Numbered from the stretch's first letter, positions 10,553-25,500 are shown. The stretch: DNA of 64,000 bases from Hirundichthys speculiger (GCA_018398805.1 JAGFBZ010000258.1:1240001-1304000), one strand, 5' to 3'. Program-made: numbers and translations. The notes: a model not told the origin generated them from the letters alone.

Positions 10553-13500
10553 GTAAGTGTAAGCATCAAAACGTAAGTGTGCGTCAATGTTTTGTGGAAG
10601 AAATCACCAATAATGTTCGCGAACGACCAATTTTCCGTTCATTAAGGACTAACTAGAAGTTATTTACATTTTTTTTTTTTTTACGGTAGCAGTAAGTACG
10701 ACAGACTGGTAATATTTATTAGAATTTTTTTCTTTTAACTAACATTTATTTCCTCTTTGTGCAGCTTGTGAAATAGTTGTATGACATCAGCGCATTCTCA
10801 GACCACATTTGTAATGTGTTAATATCATTTTTATGAGGTTCACAGCAGAAAGAGCACTTTTGATGACACAAATTGACAGTTTTTTTTATCTTCTGCGTGG
10901 AAATAAAACTGTTATATATGATGACTAAATATTTAGGAACATTTTTTGAAATGTTAAATGACTTACAAGTGACTCATTTCTGAATAGTATCAGCTCCATG
11001 CTCCTCTGATCTCACTCAAAGCTCTCACAGTTTGAAAGACAAACCGGTTCACTCTGGCAATAGAAAGCATCAAAACGTTTTTTTTTCCCCTTTTCTCTCT
11101 TCTTGTTTTTCAGGCCTATTTTGGCCGCTGTGCACAGTTTCTGGTTCTTTACACATCCTCTTACTGGCTTGAGATGTGTAAACCCCTTATCTGTTGCAGT
11201 GTGACCTTGTGGTCTGGTTTATGTCTGACAAAATAAAAGAGCGTAATATTGTAACACAAGAATGATATGCACAAAAAAAAAAAAAAAAAAAAAACAGATT
11301 ACAAGCTAGCCATGCCTCATCAGTGTCGTTGAAGTCTTGAGGAATAGAAAAATATCTCACCCTCTTCTGACATGGAGATGTCATCAACTCTGCTTCACAT
11401 ATAGACACTCAAGAATAATTCATAGACTGAATACAGTGGAACCCTTTGGAATAAATCAAGAACTAAAATTGTTGTGTTTCCCAAATGCTTTATCTGTCAG
11501 ATGCTTAATTTGTTTTGTCATGTCCTCGTGGTGTCAGGAGGATGTGACTTTTTTCCCCATTTTTAACATAAACCATTTTCATGTCTTTTCTTTGGAGCAT
11601 TGACGTGTACCTCACCCTTCATGTCTGATGTTTTTGTGGGTGTGGTATTTGTACACTTATTGAGACAAACATCACTCTCGTGTTAGCGAACTGATTTAGT
11701 GAAGTGAAGTGATCGGGCGGCTTAGGTGCACCTGTAAATGTTTGATCATAATAACCTTACACTGCTCTTCGTCCACTTTGATGGTCTCACATTTGATTAT
11801 GCACAAACATCTGCACACGGGTCTCGTCCATCCAAAGAACATTGTTTCAGATGTCTTCATTCAGATGCAGCTGTGCAAACCTTGGTCATGTTGCCATGTT
11901 TAGAGAGGAGATGCTTTCTCTTGGCAACCCTTTCAAATAAGCCATATTTGTTTAATCTTTGTCTAATTGTTCTCATTTTTGGAAATATGTGGTAATTTAT
12001 CATAAACAAACATGGATATAAACAATTTGGTCATTTGGACATTTTTGACATTGATTTATTTGTCAGTAGAATTCAAATAGATTATTTTATTGAACAACAA
12101 AAAAGCATGGATATTGAAATGTAAAATTATATTCAACATTTTTTGTTCTTTTACGGAACCAGGAAACTAGACAACAGAAAACACACAAAACAGTATCGCA
12201 GGAATGAGATAGCCAGCACGATGCTAGATAGCTTCTTGAATTGTCAGTGAAATATCATTATCTAGTTTGCAGTTAGCTCATCTGATCTAGCAGCTGCAGC
12301 CAAGGGGTTCTGGTTCGGTGGTGTTGGGACTAGTGTCTGCTAGTGTCATCAAGAGAGGATCTTCAGCTCTTACCGGAGCAGTCTGCAGCACAGTGTGAGT
12401 TTGACAGAATGGTTCTCAGTCAGAAAGGTTTAGGATGTCCCTGGGCTGGGGTTGAGCTACTGCTTCAGCTGGAATAGTTTGCGAGATTGCAAATACAAGC
12501 AGATGAAAGTAGTTTTCTCTCCAGGATTGATGGACTCTCCCTGAGAGACAGGTTGAGAAGTTCAGCCATCTGGGAGGGACTTGAACTACAGCCACTGCTC
12601 CTCCACACTGAGAGAAGCCAGCTGAGGAGGTTCAAACATCTGATCTGATCCCTCTCTAAGGGGGTGTTTTGAGAAACTCCAACTAGGAGGAGACCCCAAA
12701 GCAGACCCAGGACACGTTGGAGAGATTATATTTATTTCTTAGGAGGGCCTAGAAACACCTTGTTGTCCTTGTGGAAGAGCTGGAAAAGTGGCTCCAAAAT
12801 ATTTATTGGCGGCAACAATTGCTTCTCTAAGTTTATAGCTGATGTCATTCCTCCGTGACACTGTGTGAAATCACACCTGAATGATCCAGATCAGCAAACT
12901 GTCAAAACTTGTGCTTTGTGATTATCAGTTCATCAAAATATTTGATTTGCAGCACCAAGATGCCACTTATTCCCTTAATACCTGTGGGCTTAGTAATGCG
13001 TACATAGTTGTTCATACACTGCTTCTGCATTCTAATTGTTATAGTTTTATAATGACGTACAATAAAATGTCTTGATTTTTTTTTCCACTTTAATCAACGG
13101 TTTGGTTTCTTTAATTGTAAGGCCTGGTGAAGACCAAAAGCTTGATTTATGTGCGTATTGGCTTTGGATGAAATCTTTATTGAGCTTGTCCTGGTTCTGA
13201 ACTTCCATTAGGGGGTGCTAAAGAGCCCATTCTATCATTGGCGCTGCCAGGATGTTCAAACGTTGCTTTCCTTTCTTGCTGTCTTAGAAATGTCCCGAGC
13301 ACTGATTGAGCTTAAAAGCAGACTGAAGGGCCGTTCTTTGTTCTCACAAATGATTCAGCACATGGCCATGCAGCCTGCAAGAAAGAGCAGATGTTAAAGG
13401 TTCAAACCCTCCAGAAGTTTCTCTGTAAATAAACCTCTACTCTCACTCAAAATATTGTACTATTTTACAAAGTCAAAGTCCAGCATGTACACTTTTATTC

Positions 13501-16500
13501 CAAGCATAAGTGTGGGAAAAAAAAAAATTAAGCTGCAAATGCAAAAAAAAAAAAAAAAAAAAATCACGACTTTGTAAGTAACTGATCTTGTTATGTCTTT
13601 ACTTTTGAGGACTGTTAATGTCTTCAGGTCTTTTCCTGTCTCTAATAAATAATAGATGATGGGTTAATACTGTCAACAGATTTGATGTTGTTAAATGACA
13701 GCAGTACGTCAGTGAGGGCACATTGACACTTTTCAAACATACAGTTGGTAGGAAGGAGGGATGAAAGGACAAACGGTAAGAGACAGGGGAGACAGAGAAA
13801 CAAAGCTGCTGTTGTTGGTTTCACTGGGTCTGCTGGGAGCAGAGAGCAGCTCCAGTTACCTCAGGAAGCAGCAGTGAGTCCCACACCCAGGGCGTGTCTC
13901 TGTGAATATACCTGGGAGTTCTAAAATAATGTTTCTCTCAGAAACAGTCCATTGTTATTCTGCATTTTTTTCCTTTTCTTCTTAATGGAAAGCCAAAAAA
14001 CTTTTAAGTGATACCAGTGTATAAATATTTGGCACATGATAGTCTCCAAGTCAGCGCAAGTTTTTTTTTTTTTTATTGCTATTTGGACTATTGATTGGTT
14101 TATCATTTTGCTTCTCTAATACACAAATTCATATTGTTACCAACTAACAGAACACAGCCTGTTCCATCAGCAATGGTTAAACTCTTTCTTTATATCATCA
14201 TGAGATTTTATGAAGATTTTTTTTCTGTTAAGTCTAGTATTTAAAAAACCATGATTCTTCACTGATTTGCATACGTCATTTCTGCTGGTAATTCTGTCAC
14301 TTTAATATCATGTTACGATGAGTAGATAGTTGTTTATGTCTGAGAACAAGCTGAGCAAACAGCAAAAACCACCTCATGATCTGAGAAGACCCCAGTTGCA
14401 GATAAGCTGATGAAAGGTCAAGGATGTAAGAAAAACAGAGCAAGAGGTAAGGTACAGTGCCTGGAGAAAGTGTTTGGAACTTTTTGAACTTTTGACCGAC
14501 TTCAGGCTTCAAACATAAATGCATAAAATTTCCAATTTTTTGTCAAGAATCAACAACAAGTGGGACACACTCATTAAGTGGAACAAAATTTATTGGATAT
14601 TTCAAACTTTTTTAACAAATAAAAAACTGAAAAGTGGGCTGTGCAAAGCTCAGAGAGCATCATGAAGACCAAGGAACACACCAGGCAGGTCCCAGATACT
14701 GTTGTGAAGTTTAAAGCCAGATTTGGATACAAAAAGATTTCCCAAGCTTTAAACATCTCAAGGAGGACTGAGCAAGCAATCATATTGAAATGGAAGGAGT
14801 ATCAGACCACTGCAAATCTACCAAGACCTGACCGTCCCCCTAAACTTTCATCTGGAACAAGGAGGAGACTGATCAGAGATGCAGCCAAGAGGCCCATGAT
14901 CACTCTGGATGAACTGCAGAGATCTACAGCTAAGGTGGGAGTTTGTCCTTTATGGAAGAGTGGCAAGAAAAAAGACATTTCTCAATGATATCCATAAAAA
15001 GTCTTATTTAAAGTTTTCCACAAGCCACCTGGGAGACTCACCAAACATGTGGAAGAAGGAGCTCTGGTCAGATGAAACGCAAATCGAACTTTTCGGCCAC
15101 AATGCAAAACTATATGTTTGGGGTAAAAGCAACACAGCTCATCACCCTGAACACACCATCCCCACTGTCAAACATGGTGGTGGCAGCATCATGGTTTGGG
15201 CCTGCTTTTCTTCAGCAGGGACAGTTAAGATGGTTAAAATTGATGGGAAAATGGAGCCAAATACAGGAGCATTCTGGAAGAAAACCTGTTGGAGTCTGCA
15301 AAAGACCTGAAACTGGGACGGAGATTTATCTTCCAACAGGACAATGATCCAAAACATAAAGACAAATCTACAATGGAACGGTTCACAAATAAACTTATCC
15401 AGGTGTGAGAACGGCCAAGTCAAAGTCCAGACCTGAATCCAATCAAGAATCTGTGGAAAGAGCTGAAGACTGCTGTTCACAAACGCTCTCCATCCAACCT
15501 CACTGAGCTCCAGCTGTTTTACAGGAAGAATTTCAGTCTCTCGATGTGCAAAACTGATAGAGACAAACCCCAAGAGACTTGCAGCTGTAATTGCACCAAA
15601 AGGTGGCGCTACAAAGTATTAATGCAAGGGGGCTGAATAATAATGCACGCCCCACTTTTCAGTTTTTATTTGTTAAAGTTTAAAATATCCAATAAATTTT
15701 GTTCCATTTCACAATTGTGTCTTACTTGTCCTTGATTCGTGACAAAAAAAATAAATTTTATATATTTATGTTTGAAGCCTGAAATGTGGCAAAATATTGA
15801 ATACTTTTGCAAGGCACTGTATTTGAACCTTATTTTTCCCCCTGGATCATTAGAGAATTCATAAGATTCCTTTTTACTAAACTGGATGAGCTTGTGGCAT
15901 TGATAGGACAGTAATCGGAGTCTTGTTCTCTTCAAGGTGTGGTTGCACAATCATGTTCAAGACTCCAGTGCCTCTATCCAGTTTTGGATGGTCAAAGCAG
16001 GCAAAGAACATAAAACACAACCAGCAGAAGTGTTGGAGTTGATGTTAGTAGCAGATGGTGCAATCCTTGATACGTTGCTGTGAAGCAGCACTTCTGCACC
16101 CAGGTGTCGAACTGTTGGCTGTTAGTTTCTGTCAACTGTGAATGTCAGTCTGTGTTACCTGCTGACGCTGCATGTGATATCATGCACAGGTTTAGGACTT
16201 CCAAAAGGGGGTGCTAATAAGCCCATTCTGTCATTAAAATACAGTGAGGTGGTGAAAATAGTGCTTTCTCTTCTTGTTATCACTGAAATGTTCTAAGAAT
16301 CTAAAGTTGCAGATGTGAAGAATTGTTGCATTGTAATGTCCTCTCTACACCGTTTTGGACGATAAAAGCAACAGATGGTATAATCCTGGACATGCTACTG
16401 TGAAGGAGCACCTTTGCACCCCAGATGTTTGGAAGTCCCAGTCTTCTGAGGGTGTGCCTGTGTGTTACCTCCTGATGCTGCATGTGAATCATCAGCGCAC

Positions 16501-19500
16501 TTGTTGCCAGGCAACAAACACAACACTCCAGTGCATTCATGGTGATCTCTGAAGATTTCTCTCTCTACAATACTCCCTGTTCTCCAACAGTTGATGCCTA
16601 TTTGAACGTAACTGCGTACACAGTTTTCTCACACTGCTTCTGCATTTTTATTGTTATTGTTTTATAATGACACACAATAAAATGTCATGATTTTTATTTA
16701 TTTACAGTTTGATTTCTTTCATTTTAAGGCCTGGTGAAGACCAGTAACAGCTTGATTTATGTCCATATTGACATAATTCGCATCTCCCCCACCAGAAAAA
16801 CTAGGATTGTTGTCGTTGGAGGTAATCAGATATCAAGATGAAAATTCTGCAACCAGTGGCAGTCCCATATCTCACAGCAGTGACCATGCCAGTATGTCTT
16901 GTTTCTTGAGACTTCAATCATCCAATCCACTAAACAAATAGAGAGATACAGATACAGAGAAGAGAATTCTGGACAAACGGCTGACCATCACAGATGATGT
17001 CAGCCACCTTCTGTGTACTGTCATTAGAGCATACAGAAGCCTGTTCAGTGACAGGCTGCTCCTCCTCAGGAGCAGGACCTACAGGGCAAACAACTTCTCT
17101 GTATCCATTAAACTGTACAACTCTGCACTTAGGGAGGGGGGGAGGAGTAGCAGAAGGAGGAGAGGAGATGGGCTGGTGATAATGATGATGATGATGATGA
17201 TGATGATAATAATGTGCAAGACTCTACAACTGACATGTAATATCTGTCTACCAAAACTGAAACCCAGCATGTGAATGTATATCTATATTTATTATTGTTA
17301 CTTTTCTTGCTTTTTCATTACTATTAGTATCTCGTTTAATCAGTGCTGCTCTGCTACTGGAAATCTGATCTCCCTGAAGGAACTTCTAGTTCTATCTAAT
17401 CTAAACAAGAGTCAACAGCAGAAGAAAAAGACAAAAAAAAAAAACCTGTTTGGCATTGACAGAGAAGATCTGGCAAGTCTTTCATGGGTGCAACCCACAT
17501 ACTCAATTCTGCCCATTGAATTGCTTTCACCTGCTACCCCCCATTTCCCCCTCTCACGCCACGCCCACTTCACTCCCCTCCCCCTCCAACCAGGTGAGCC
17601 ACACCAGGGTGTGGCGCAACCAGACACTCACAAAAAAAAGTCCTCCAGACCTGCAGTCATATTCTTTTCGTACAACGTTAGAAAGGAACGCTCGTGTTTT
17701 TCTTCTGAAGAAGGTCTAAATCCTAAATTGAAAACCATGAAGGGAATGCAGTGCATCAAGTATTTGGTGTTTGCCCTCAACTTCCTCTTTTGGGTATGTA
17801 GCGCATCATAAAACAATTCCGAGTGCGTTTAATTTTCGAGACTATTATGGAGTTGCTGCTTGGTTTAAGATGTTGCGCTGTTTGTGGTTGTCGTGTAGCA
17901 GTGTGCCTGCTGGGTTTCAGGGAACAACATTCTACAAATTAACAACGTTTCAAACCCAGAACTACTTTCTATGAAATCACTGCGTATCTGGGCGCCGCTG
18001 TGATGCGCGGAGGGATCTCACCTGCCGGAGGGTTGAGACTTGATACTCGAAGAGCTAAAGCGTTTAACTACGTCTCGTGTTAATCTGTTGTTTGATTCGC
18101 CCAAATGTTAACCCAGAACTTGAATAAGTTTAAGTTTCAAGCAACAACCCGAAATTTTCTTGTCTTTCAAGACCCCAAATAATATTGAGTGTCGGAGCGT
18201 CGAGTTGAAAACAACATGTTTTAAGTAGTTGTTTCACGGGGCCACAATATATGATGACGGTGGTGTTGCTGACAAGTTGACAATTTCCTAATGTCTGACA
18301 TGCTTTGGTGGAAAAATACCACAGAAAAGCAGTACAGAAGTTTCGTTTTCAGCCATGTCTGTACTTCTGTTCACAGCAGATGTTTTGGGTTTTTTTTTTT
18401 TTCTGGACGGAGTCAACTGCTCCGCTTTCTTCCTCTTTATTGGTTCTGCTTCTCTTGAGATCCGAATTAAAGCGTTTTGCAACCCACGTCCTTTATGTGA
18501 GGGCCAGTATGTGTAATATGATATTAGTCAGGATCTAAAGTTTAGTGTGCTGGATAATTCTTCTCTGATCTGGGTCTGTGATGTCATGAAACCCTGCACA
18601 TTTGAATGGATCACTGAATGACACTTTCTATGGAGCCCCGTTTGGGTCATAATTCAATGAATAAATTAGTCTATTATTATGAAATACAGGCGTTTATTAT
18701 TATGAAATACGTATCCATTATTATGAAATGTTTCACATTATTATGAAATACATGTTTATTATTATTAAATGTTTCCCATTATTATGAAATATGTGTAATA
18801 TTATGAAATATTTCCCATTATTATGAAAAAATGTAATTATTATGCAATATATTTTTATTATTATTTAATCTTAGTTTAATGCATAATATATTTCAGAATA
18901 GCTTTTTTTTTTTTATCTAAGAATGAGTTTTTTATCATAAGAATGAGCTTTTACATAATAATGACATTTTGCCACTGGGTGGGACCAGTGGTTGACCTGC
19001 ATGCTCATTGGCTGATCCTTCTCCATTCTACGCTCTGACATCGACTAGTTTTGGCCGTGAGGTCCCGTTAGCAGCGGGCCGTGACGGCATCAAGGTGCGC
19101 TCCTAATCTGATTGTAGCTACGGCAGCTTGGACTGAGCTACGGGAAACCTTGACTAGGTTAGCAGACAATATCAAAAATGATAATTTATCAGGCGATACT
19201 ATTTTGACCCGATTTGACAAGGTTTTCGAAATTGCACCTCTCGCCCACTATCGATATTCACTGTTCTGTTGCTTATGCCTGAATGAAAGAGCAGCCAATC
19301 ACATAAATGGCTCCGCCCTTTCTGCTGTGATTGACACACAAATCATTCTTATGAAAAACGAATCCATTATTATGTAAAAGCTCATTCTTATGAAAAACGA
19401 ATCCATTATCATAATAATGGGAATAATTCATAATAATAAACATGCATTTCATAACAATGGTAAATATTTCATAATAATAAACGCCTGTATTTCTTAATAA

Positions 19501-22500
19501 TAGACTCATTTATTCATTGAATTATGACCCAAACGGGGCTCCATAATTTTCAGAAGTGCGCCACCCTAAACAAAGTTTTAGCGTTATGTTATTTCAAAGT
19601 GTTGAGGTTGGTAGTGACTTGAGATACTCAAATGGTCTCAAACAAGATGGCACACTGTACCTATTTCATTTTATTTGTTTTATTTGTATTTCTTTCTTTG
19701 TTTTTAAACAAAAATAAAAGGCCAGTCCTAACTGCTGGTCATTTATAGTTGCTTTTTCATTTGTTATTTTAAGGATGGGAACATCCTATTTTATGTCATT
19801 GTATATAACAGGATATTTGTGAGTTTTGTGGGTCTTAAAACACTGTATTTTAAGTTCAGAGGCAGAGCTAGATGCCGTTTTTTATTTATTTTTTTAAATT
19901 GAAACAGAAACTGTCATCATGGGAGTTAAAAAGAAAAACTCTTAGTCTGAGGTAGAATTCTGATTTGTTGCCTTGATTTTAATCAACAGGACTGGATTTT
20001 TTTTTTTGTTTTTTTTTTTTTTTTGTTTTTTTTGGCTGTACTAAGAAAGAAGGCTGTGTAGATAGTGAGAGGACACCATGTACCTCGTTGCATGCTACAC
20101 ACAGACTCAACTGAACAATCTCACTGCCCTGGAATAACCAGAGCTGCCTTGCCTTTAATGTAAAGAAAGTTGAGGGATTGAATGTCTGCTTTGCTCTTAA
20201 TTCTCAATCCTTGTTCTGAATGAGATTGCCGACTTTGTAAAACTACAAAAGCTAACATGTAAATAACACGACTGTTGAGATGAACAGACTGAAACTGATA
20301 CTTGGGAGATTTGTGACGTCAATCGGCTCCTTGTTTATGCAAACAGACTCTGATAAACGGGTAAATCTGCACAGTGCCTTCTGTATCATACACATGCCAG
20401 AACATTGAAATGATGAGTTCTGAGTGTTCTGAAGTGGACAGACAGCATGTGCTGTAACATTTAAGACTCGTCATGCTGAGAAGCGGAAGGAAACCCTCTT
20501 TCCCGCTGAAGCTTAGATTTTCAGGGTTTTATGATGGCAGAGAGGTTGAGCCGAAAGTGCCCTTAACAGCTGAGACCCTCAGCCTGGCTGACCTTTTCCT
20601 GCATGTCGTGACCCCGCTTCACATGTGCGCTCCTGTTGGAATTGACTAGGCCAGGTGATTTTAAAAAGTCTCCCCTCCACCCCAAGACGCTTCACATAAA
20701 GGTTGGTCTGAGGAATGACTGCGTGTTATTTCAGAGTGTATTTTCACACTCAGCCTCCTATTATTGCTCTAATGACCTGTTCACATCTAATGCAGAACAA
20801 ACAGCTGCTCCGTGCTTAATTACTGTTTTGAGCCATCTGTAGGGTCGGTGTACATTGACACAGCATTACGTGAAGAAGCAGAACTCGCCTTCAGAAACAA
20901 CAACATCTGATTTGTTGGGTCTTTGTCAGTCAGCCTTTAAGTGTTCATGTCTTTGGAACTAAAGTGTTCGAGTCCCACATTCAGCACCGACCATGTTTTA
21001 GAAGACTTGCCTCTTATATTGTCATTTATACATATGCATTCCTCAAAGATTGAATAATCTGTTTAAAAAACCTATATACATACATTTTATCTCTGTTTTG
21101 AAAAGTGATTTTAAACCAGTTTTAAGCATTTATTTATGCTTGTAAAAATTCACTTAAATCTGATCCGACTGGGTTTTCTTCAAGCGTCTTTATAGAGCCT
21201 AAACAAGAAAAAACATTTATCTTCATCTTTCATCTGCATCTTTCATTATGAGGCTGGAGGAGTTAAATGTCCCATTTTGAGAGTTATTTCTAAGGATCTA
21301 TTTTTATAGGCCTGTTGGACGGTATGAACCTAGTATCACTCGCTAACCTTATGATCTGAACGTACGTTTCATAAATTCAGGTAAAATTAGAAAAATGTAT
21401 ATTCTGGCCACTTTTTCTCCTCTTGTGCACTTGGAAGAGGAGAGTCATATTTGTGTTGTGTTCAGCTTGTTCCAACCATAATGGCGCTCAGTCAACAAGC
21501 CCAGATTTAAGAAAGTTGTCTCTGGTTTCAAATCAGGGTTTTATAGTTGGTTCTGTCAATGTGTTGACTCCAAGTTACAGTAACTATAAAGACATCACCA
21601 ATAGTGCTCTATTACTGTGATTCACCATGGCAACACCTGGTAAACGAGATCCTGCTACTATGAGCCGGACCACTTTTATGACGGCTCAGTTCCTTTTATA
21701 ATTAGAATATGCTCAGCATCACTGTTGTTATGAACAACACTGACATTTGCTAATAAAATATGTTATGATATTGGTGATGCACTGAAGGATAAGATCATGT
21801 AGCCTAAATCTGCAGTTGTATATGTAACTGCAGAAAACCAATAAACCAAACTGGTTGGATCCTCTGTCTACTTTCTGGTGCAAATGCAGACCAGTGGCAG
21901 ATACCTCAGTTTCTGAACCGGCTTGATTTAACTCTTCTTTTTATAATGAGGCTAAGTTGCCTAGCTTTGTGAAACGAGAACTCCCTCTTCCTCATTTCAA
22001 CATTCTCAGTTTGAAAATAATGCACTTTCTGAAATGGACCTCAGGTTTAAGATAATAATTTAAACTCTGACTCAAATGTGTGATCGTTCAGTATGACATT
22101 TATTAAGGCGGATGACGAGCTGCAGACGCTTCTCTGAACTTAACTGGCTGAATTTCTTGTCAGTGTGGATGAAGTGGATGTCCATGTTGGTTTTTATTCT
22201 GTACTGAAGTCTGGTTCTACAAAGTTCTCAGCAGTGAAGCTCCTCAAGTGTTTAACTGCCAGTGTTTCTCTCAAAGGCCTTTGAGCTTCTTAAAGATGAA
22301 TGAAAACCTCAGTGAAAAATCTTTCCTCTGAAGATGATTCTTTACTTCACGCAGACGTTCTCAAGTGCACATTAAGGCTCGACTGTTGTTGGGATGGGTG
22401 GAAAGTTGTGATTTATATTTCTGTGGCTGTAGTTTTTAAATATATTTTTTTTCTTCCATGTGGATGGATGTCAAGTCTTCATCCTTTCAGAACTGAAGGT

Positions 22501-25500
22501 TCACAGGATTAACTCTGTGGTGGCTCCTCTGGTGTCTTGAACTTAAATTGATACACAAGCACAAAGAAACTGATTTTTCCTGCTATGTTAGTTCTTCTTC
22601 ACATTATCATTATTACCACTATCATTATTACATTTCTTAGAAACCAACTACCATTAAGGTGTTTTTGAGGTTAGGGGAATCCAAACATATTTGTCACAGT
22701 AATCACCATGGCTACATATTTGAACAATGCAATTTTAAGTTCACTGTGAACACGACACTTGAAGGCTCTTGAAGATGATTTGTGGCTGCGTCACTGTTAA
22801 ATTAGGAGCCATGACATTTGCTGACAGACTGTTGGGTGCGGTGATAATTCCTGTTTTCAATGTTTCCATGATTCAGAATGTAATAATGTGACATCAGACA
22901 TGTGCATCATACGGGGCTGGAGCATGAGGTTAAACATTTAAAGAGCACTCTTCTGTGATTTCAGATGCTAACTGTATTACATCAGATTGATTGACTGTAG
23001 TCGTCCCGGACTGACTGAGATTGTAGCTCAAACTGTTCACTGAGTCGTTTGGTTATTGTGACTTTTGAATTTTACTGCCTCAAAGTGACAAATGACACTG
23101 AAACCTGAAATGGATGATAAACTGTTGGACTGTTTTTGGGAGTTGTGTTGGAACTTTACAAGTTATTTAGCCTATATTTTCAGCTGAATTGTCTGTTTCC
23201 TCTCATCAGCTGACATTTATATCTTCATGCGCTGCTCTTGGTTCATCCTGTCATTCTGGACAGAGTATTTTTGGTAAACAACTTGACCCATCTCTTGTTT
23301 CATTGCCAGATATCTTCATTTGTACAAATCACAGTTAGGTTTTGGAATATTTAAAGGGGGGAAAAAATGTTTCTGCTGATTTGTGTGACCTTACGAATAC
23401 ATGCTTTTATCAGACATTTGTTGGGTTAGTTGGGGGGGATTAACCAGTGTAATTGGGAAAGCAGACCAGGATTAAAATCTATCATAATTGTTTTGAAGAT
23501 GATGCATCTTGACTCGGCCAGAGCTCCATTTGGAGCTGATGGTCCTCGTTTCCAGATGTTGTTGGTTGCAACATAAGGAACGAGGATGGATGGGCAGATT
23601 TGACCAGAATGAATGTAAAGTAACATTAGTTAGCGTCAATTTTAGCATCAACTAAGTTTAAAATAATTAGCTTGTGATAGCTGAAGTAAGGGAATGTAGA
23701 AGGACAACGTGCTCGACTTTCTCTTCGTCTGTTTACGTTCAGCGATCTTATCAAGCGTTGCACTGAGATCTAAAAATGCATGTCTGCCAAGCTTTGATGG
23801 CTGTCTGTCAGGATTTACAGTTGTTTGCCCACATGTTTTCATTCCTCATTGTTGTGGTTTCACCAATCAAGTAATCAATGTTTGGAAGATGGAGATACCT
23901 CTACTGTATGTCCTCTGCGTATCAGATTTCTGCTCCAGACATGAGTGTTAAGTTCTGCTCGGTTCAACAGGGAATACGTTGTGTGATTTACTCCGTAGAC
24001 TGTAACGGGAGCGGTGTATAGGACATGTTGAGGCACAGCTCTCGCTCTAATGTACTGTCACGCCACAGCAAGACATGTGAATCTAGCTGTGGAATGTTCT
24101 AGTGTTTCTCAATCCTGGATCCTCGGGTACCACTGCCCTGCGTGTTTTTGGGTGTTTCCTGGTGCCAACCCGCCCGATTCAAATGAATGGATCACCTTAT
24201 TTGTTTGGCATCAAGGTCTACATAAATCTGTCTGATTTTTCCTACATTTGATGTCATCGACAGGACCTGAGGAGCTATTATCAAATATATTTGGGTGGCA
24301 ACAAAGAGCTGATGTGAACTGTTGTGGTTGCTGAGATTAGAGACATCACTTTTAATTTGGAACTTTAAAGATTCTACATTATGATCTATCGACTGTTTTT
24401 ATCAACTTGTTTTGATGTCTCGCTGTCGAAGAGAAGCTGGCTGGTGGTTGAGTTTCTTCTGGATGGGTAGGGTATTCGTCACACAAGTTCAGCTTCATTC
24501 CTGAGCCGTTAGATCTGCGTTCAACATTGTTGCTTTAGATTTCTGTATCTTTGCCTGTTGTTGGGCACACGAGCAGAGTAGCTGGGTGACTTGTTAGCAG
24601 GCTGATACCTGCCTTGATTCAGATGGAGATTCCTCAGTAGCTGTTGGTTGGACTGCAATAAATGTAATCTTTTTTTTTTTTTTTTTTTAATAAATTGAAG
24701 TATTTATTCGTCTTCACAGATCAGAACTCTTTCTGCTGGTTATTTTGTTCAAAATAAGTTTGAAATGAGCAAAGGTGATGCTAGAACTGTTCAGCCAGTC
24801 TGACATTAAATTGTAATTTCTTATTCAAAGTGCAGCTGCTCAGAGGAGACCAACATCTATGCTGTTTCAGCACCATCAGAAGACCAACTTCTAATGTTTT
24901 AAAACTGCTTGTGGCGCTTGTGAACATTGACCAATGAACAGCAGAAAATGTGATTCATAATGGCCGTCCTCAATTAAGTTTAAATCTTGATTAATGGATA
25001 TTGTTGTTTCCGTATTACTTATACCACTTGTGTTTTATGATCCCACTTCACATCAGAGATGAATCATGTTTGTAAGGGTGTTCCTAAATACCAGTCAACA
25101 TTTGGAAGTTGCAGCGTTACTGAGTGTTGTCCAAAGCTGCAGGGAAATCCCCTCACAGTGGGAGTTTCAGACTGAATTTTTAAATTGCATGTGATTGTAA
25201 TTAATAAACCTTGTTAGATGTTTCAGTATCACCCGCTGGTGTTTGTGGATCCCACGTAAAGCGGTGTGTATAAATCCTGTTTGTAAAAGCCAGTCAGCAT
25301 TTGAAATTGACAGTTGGTGTTTAAAAGTCATCTGCTGTGTTACATGAAACTGCATTCACAATGTGTTTGGATCTACATTATTCTTTTTTTAATTTTTTTT
25401 ATGTGTTACTATGACTTGCTGGCTTGTATGAATCCCACTTAAAACGGCAGATATAAGTCGTATTTGTAGCAGTCAACATTTTGAAAAACTAATGATCCAC

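Noticed and set aside
15142..15573. 143-codon minus-strand open frame
   Set aside because: Antisense shadow of the Tc1 transposase relic.
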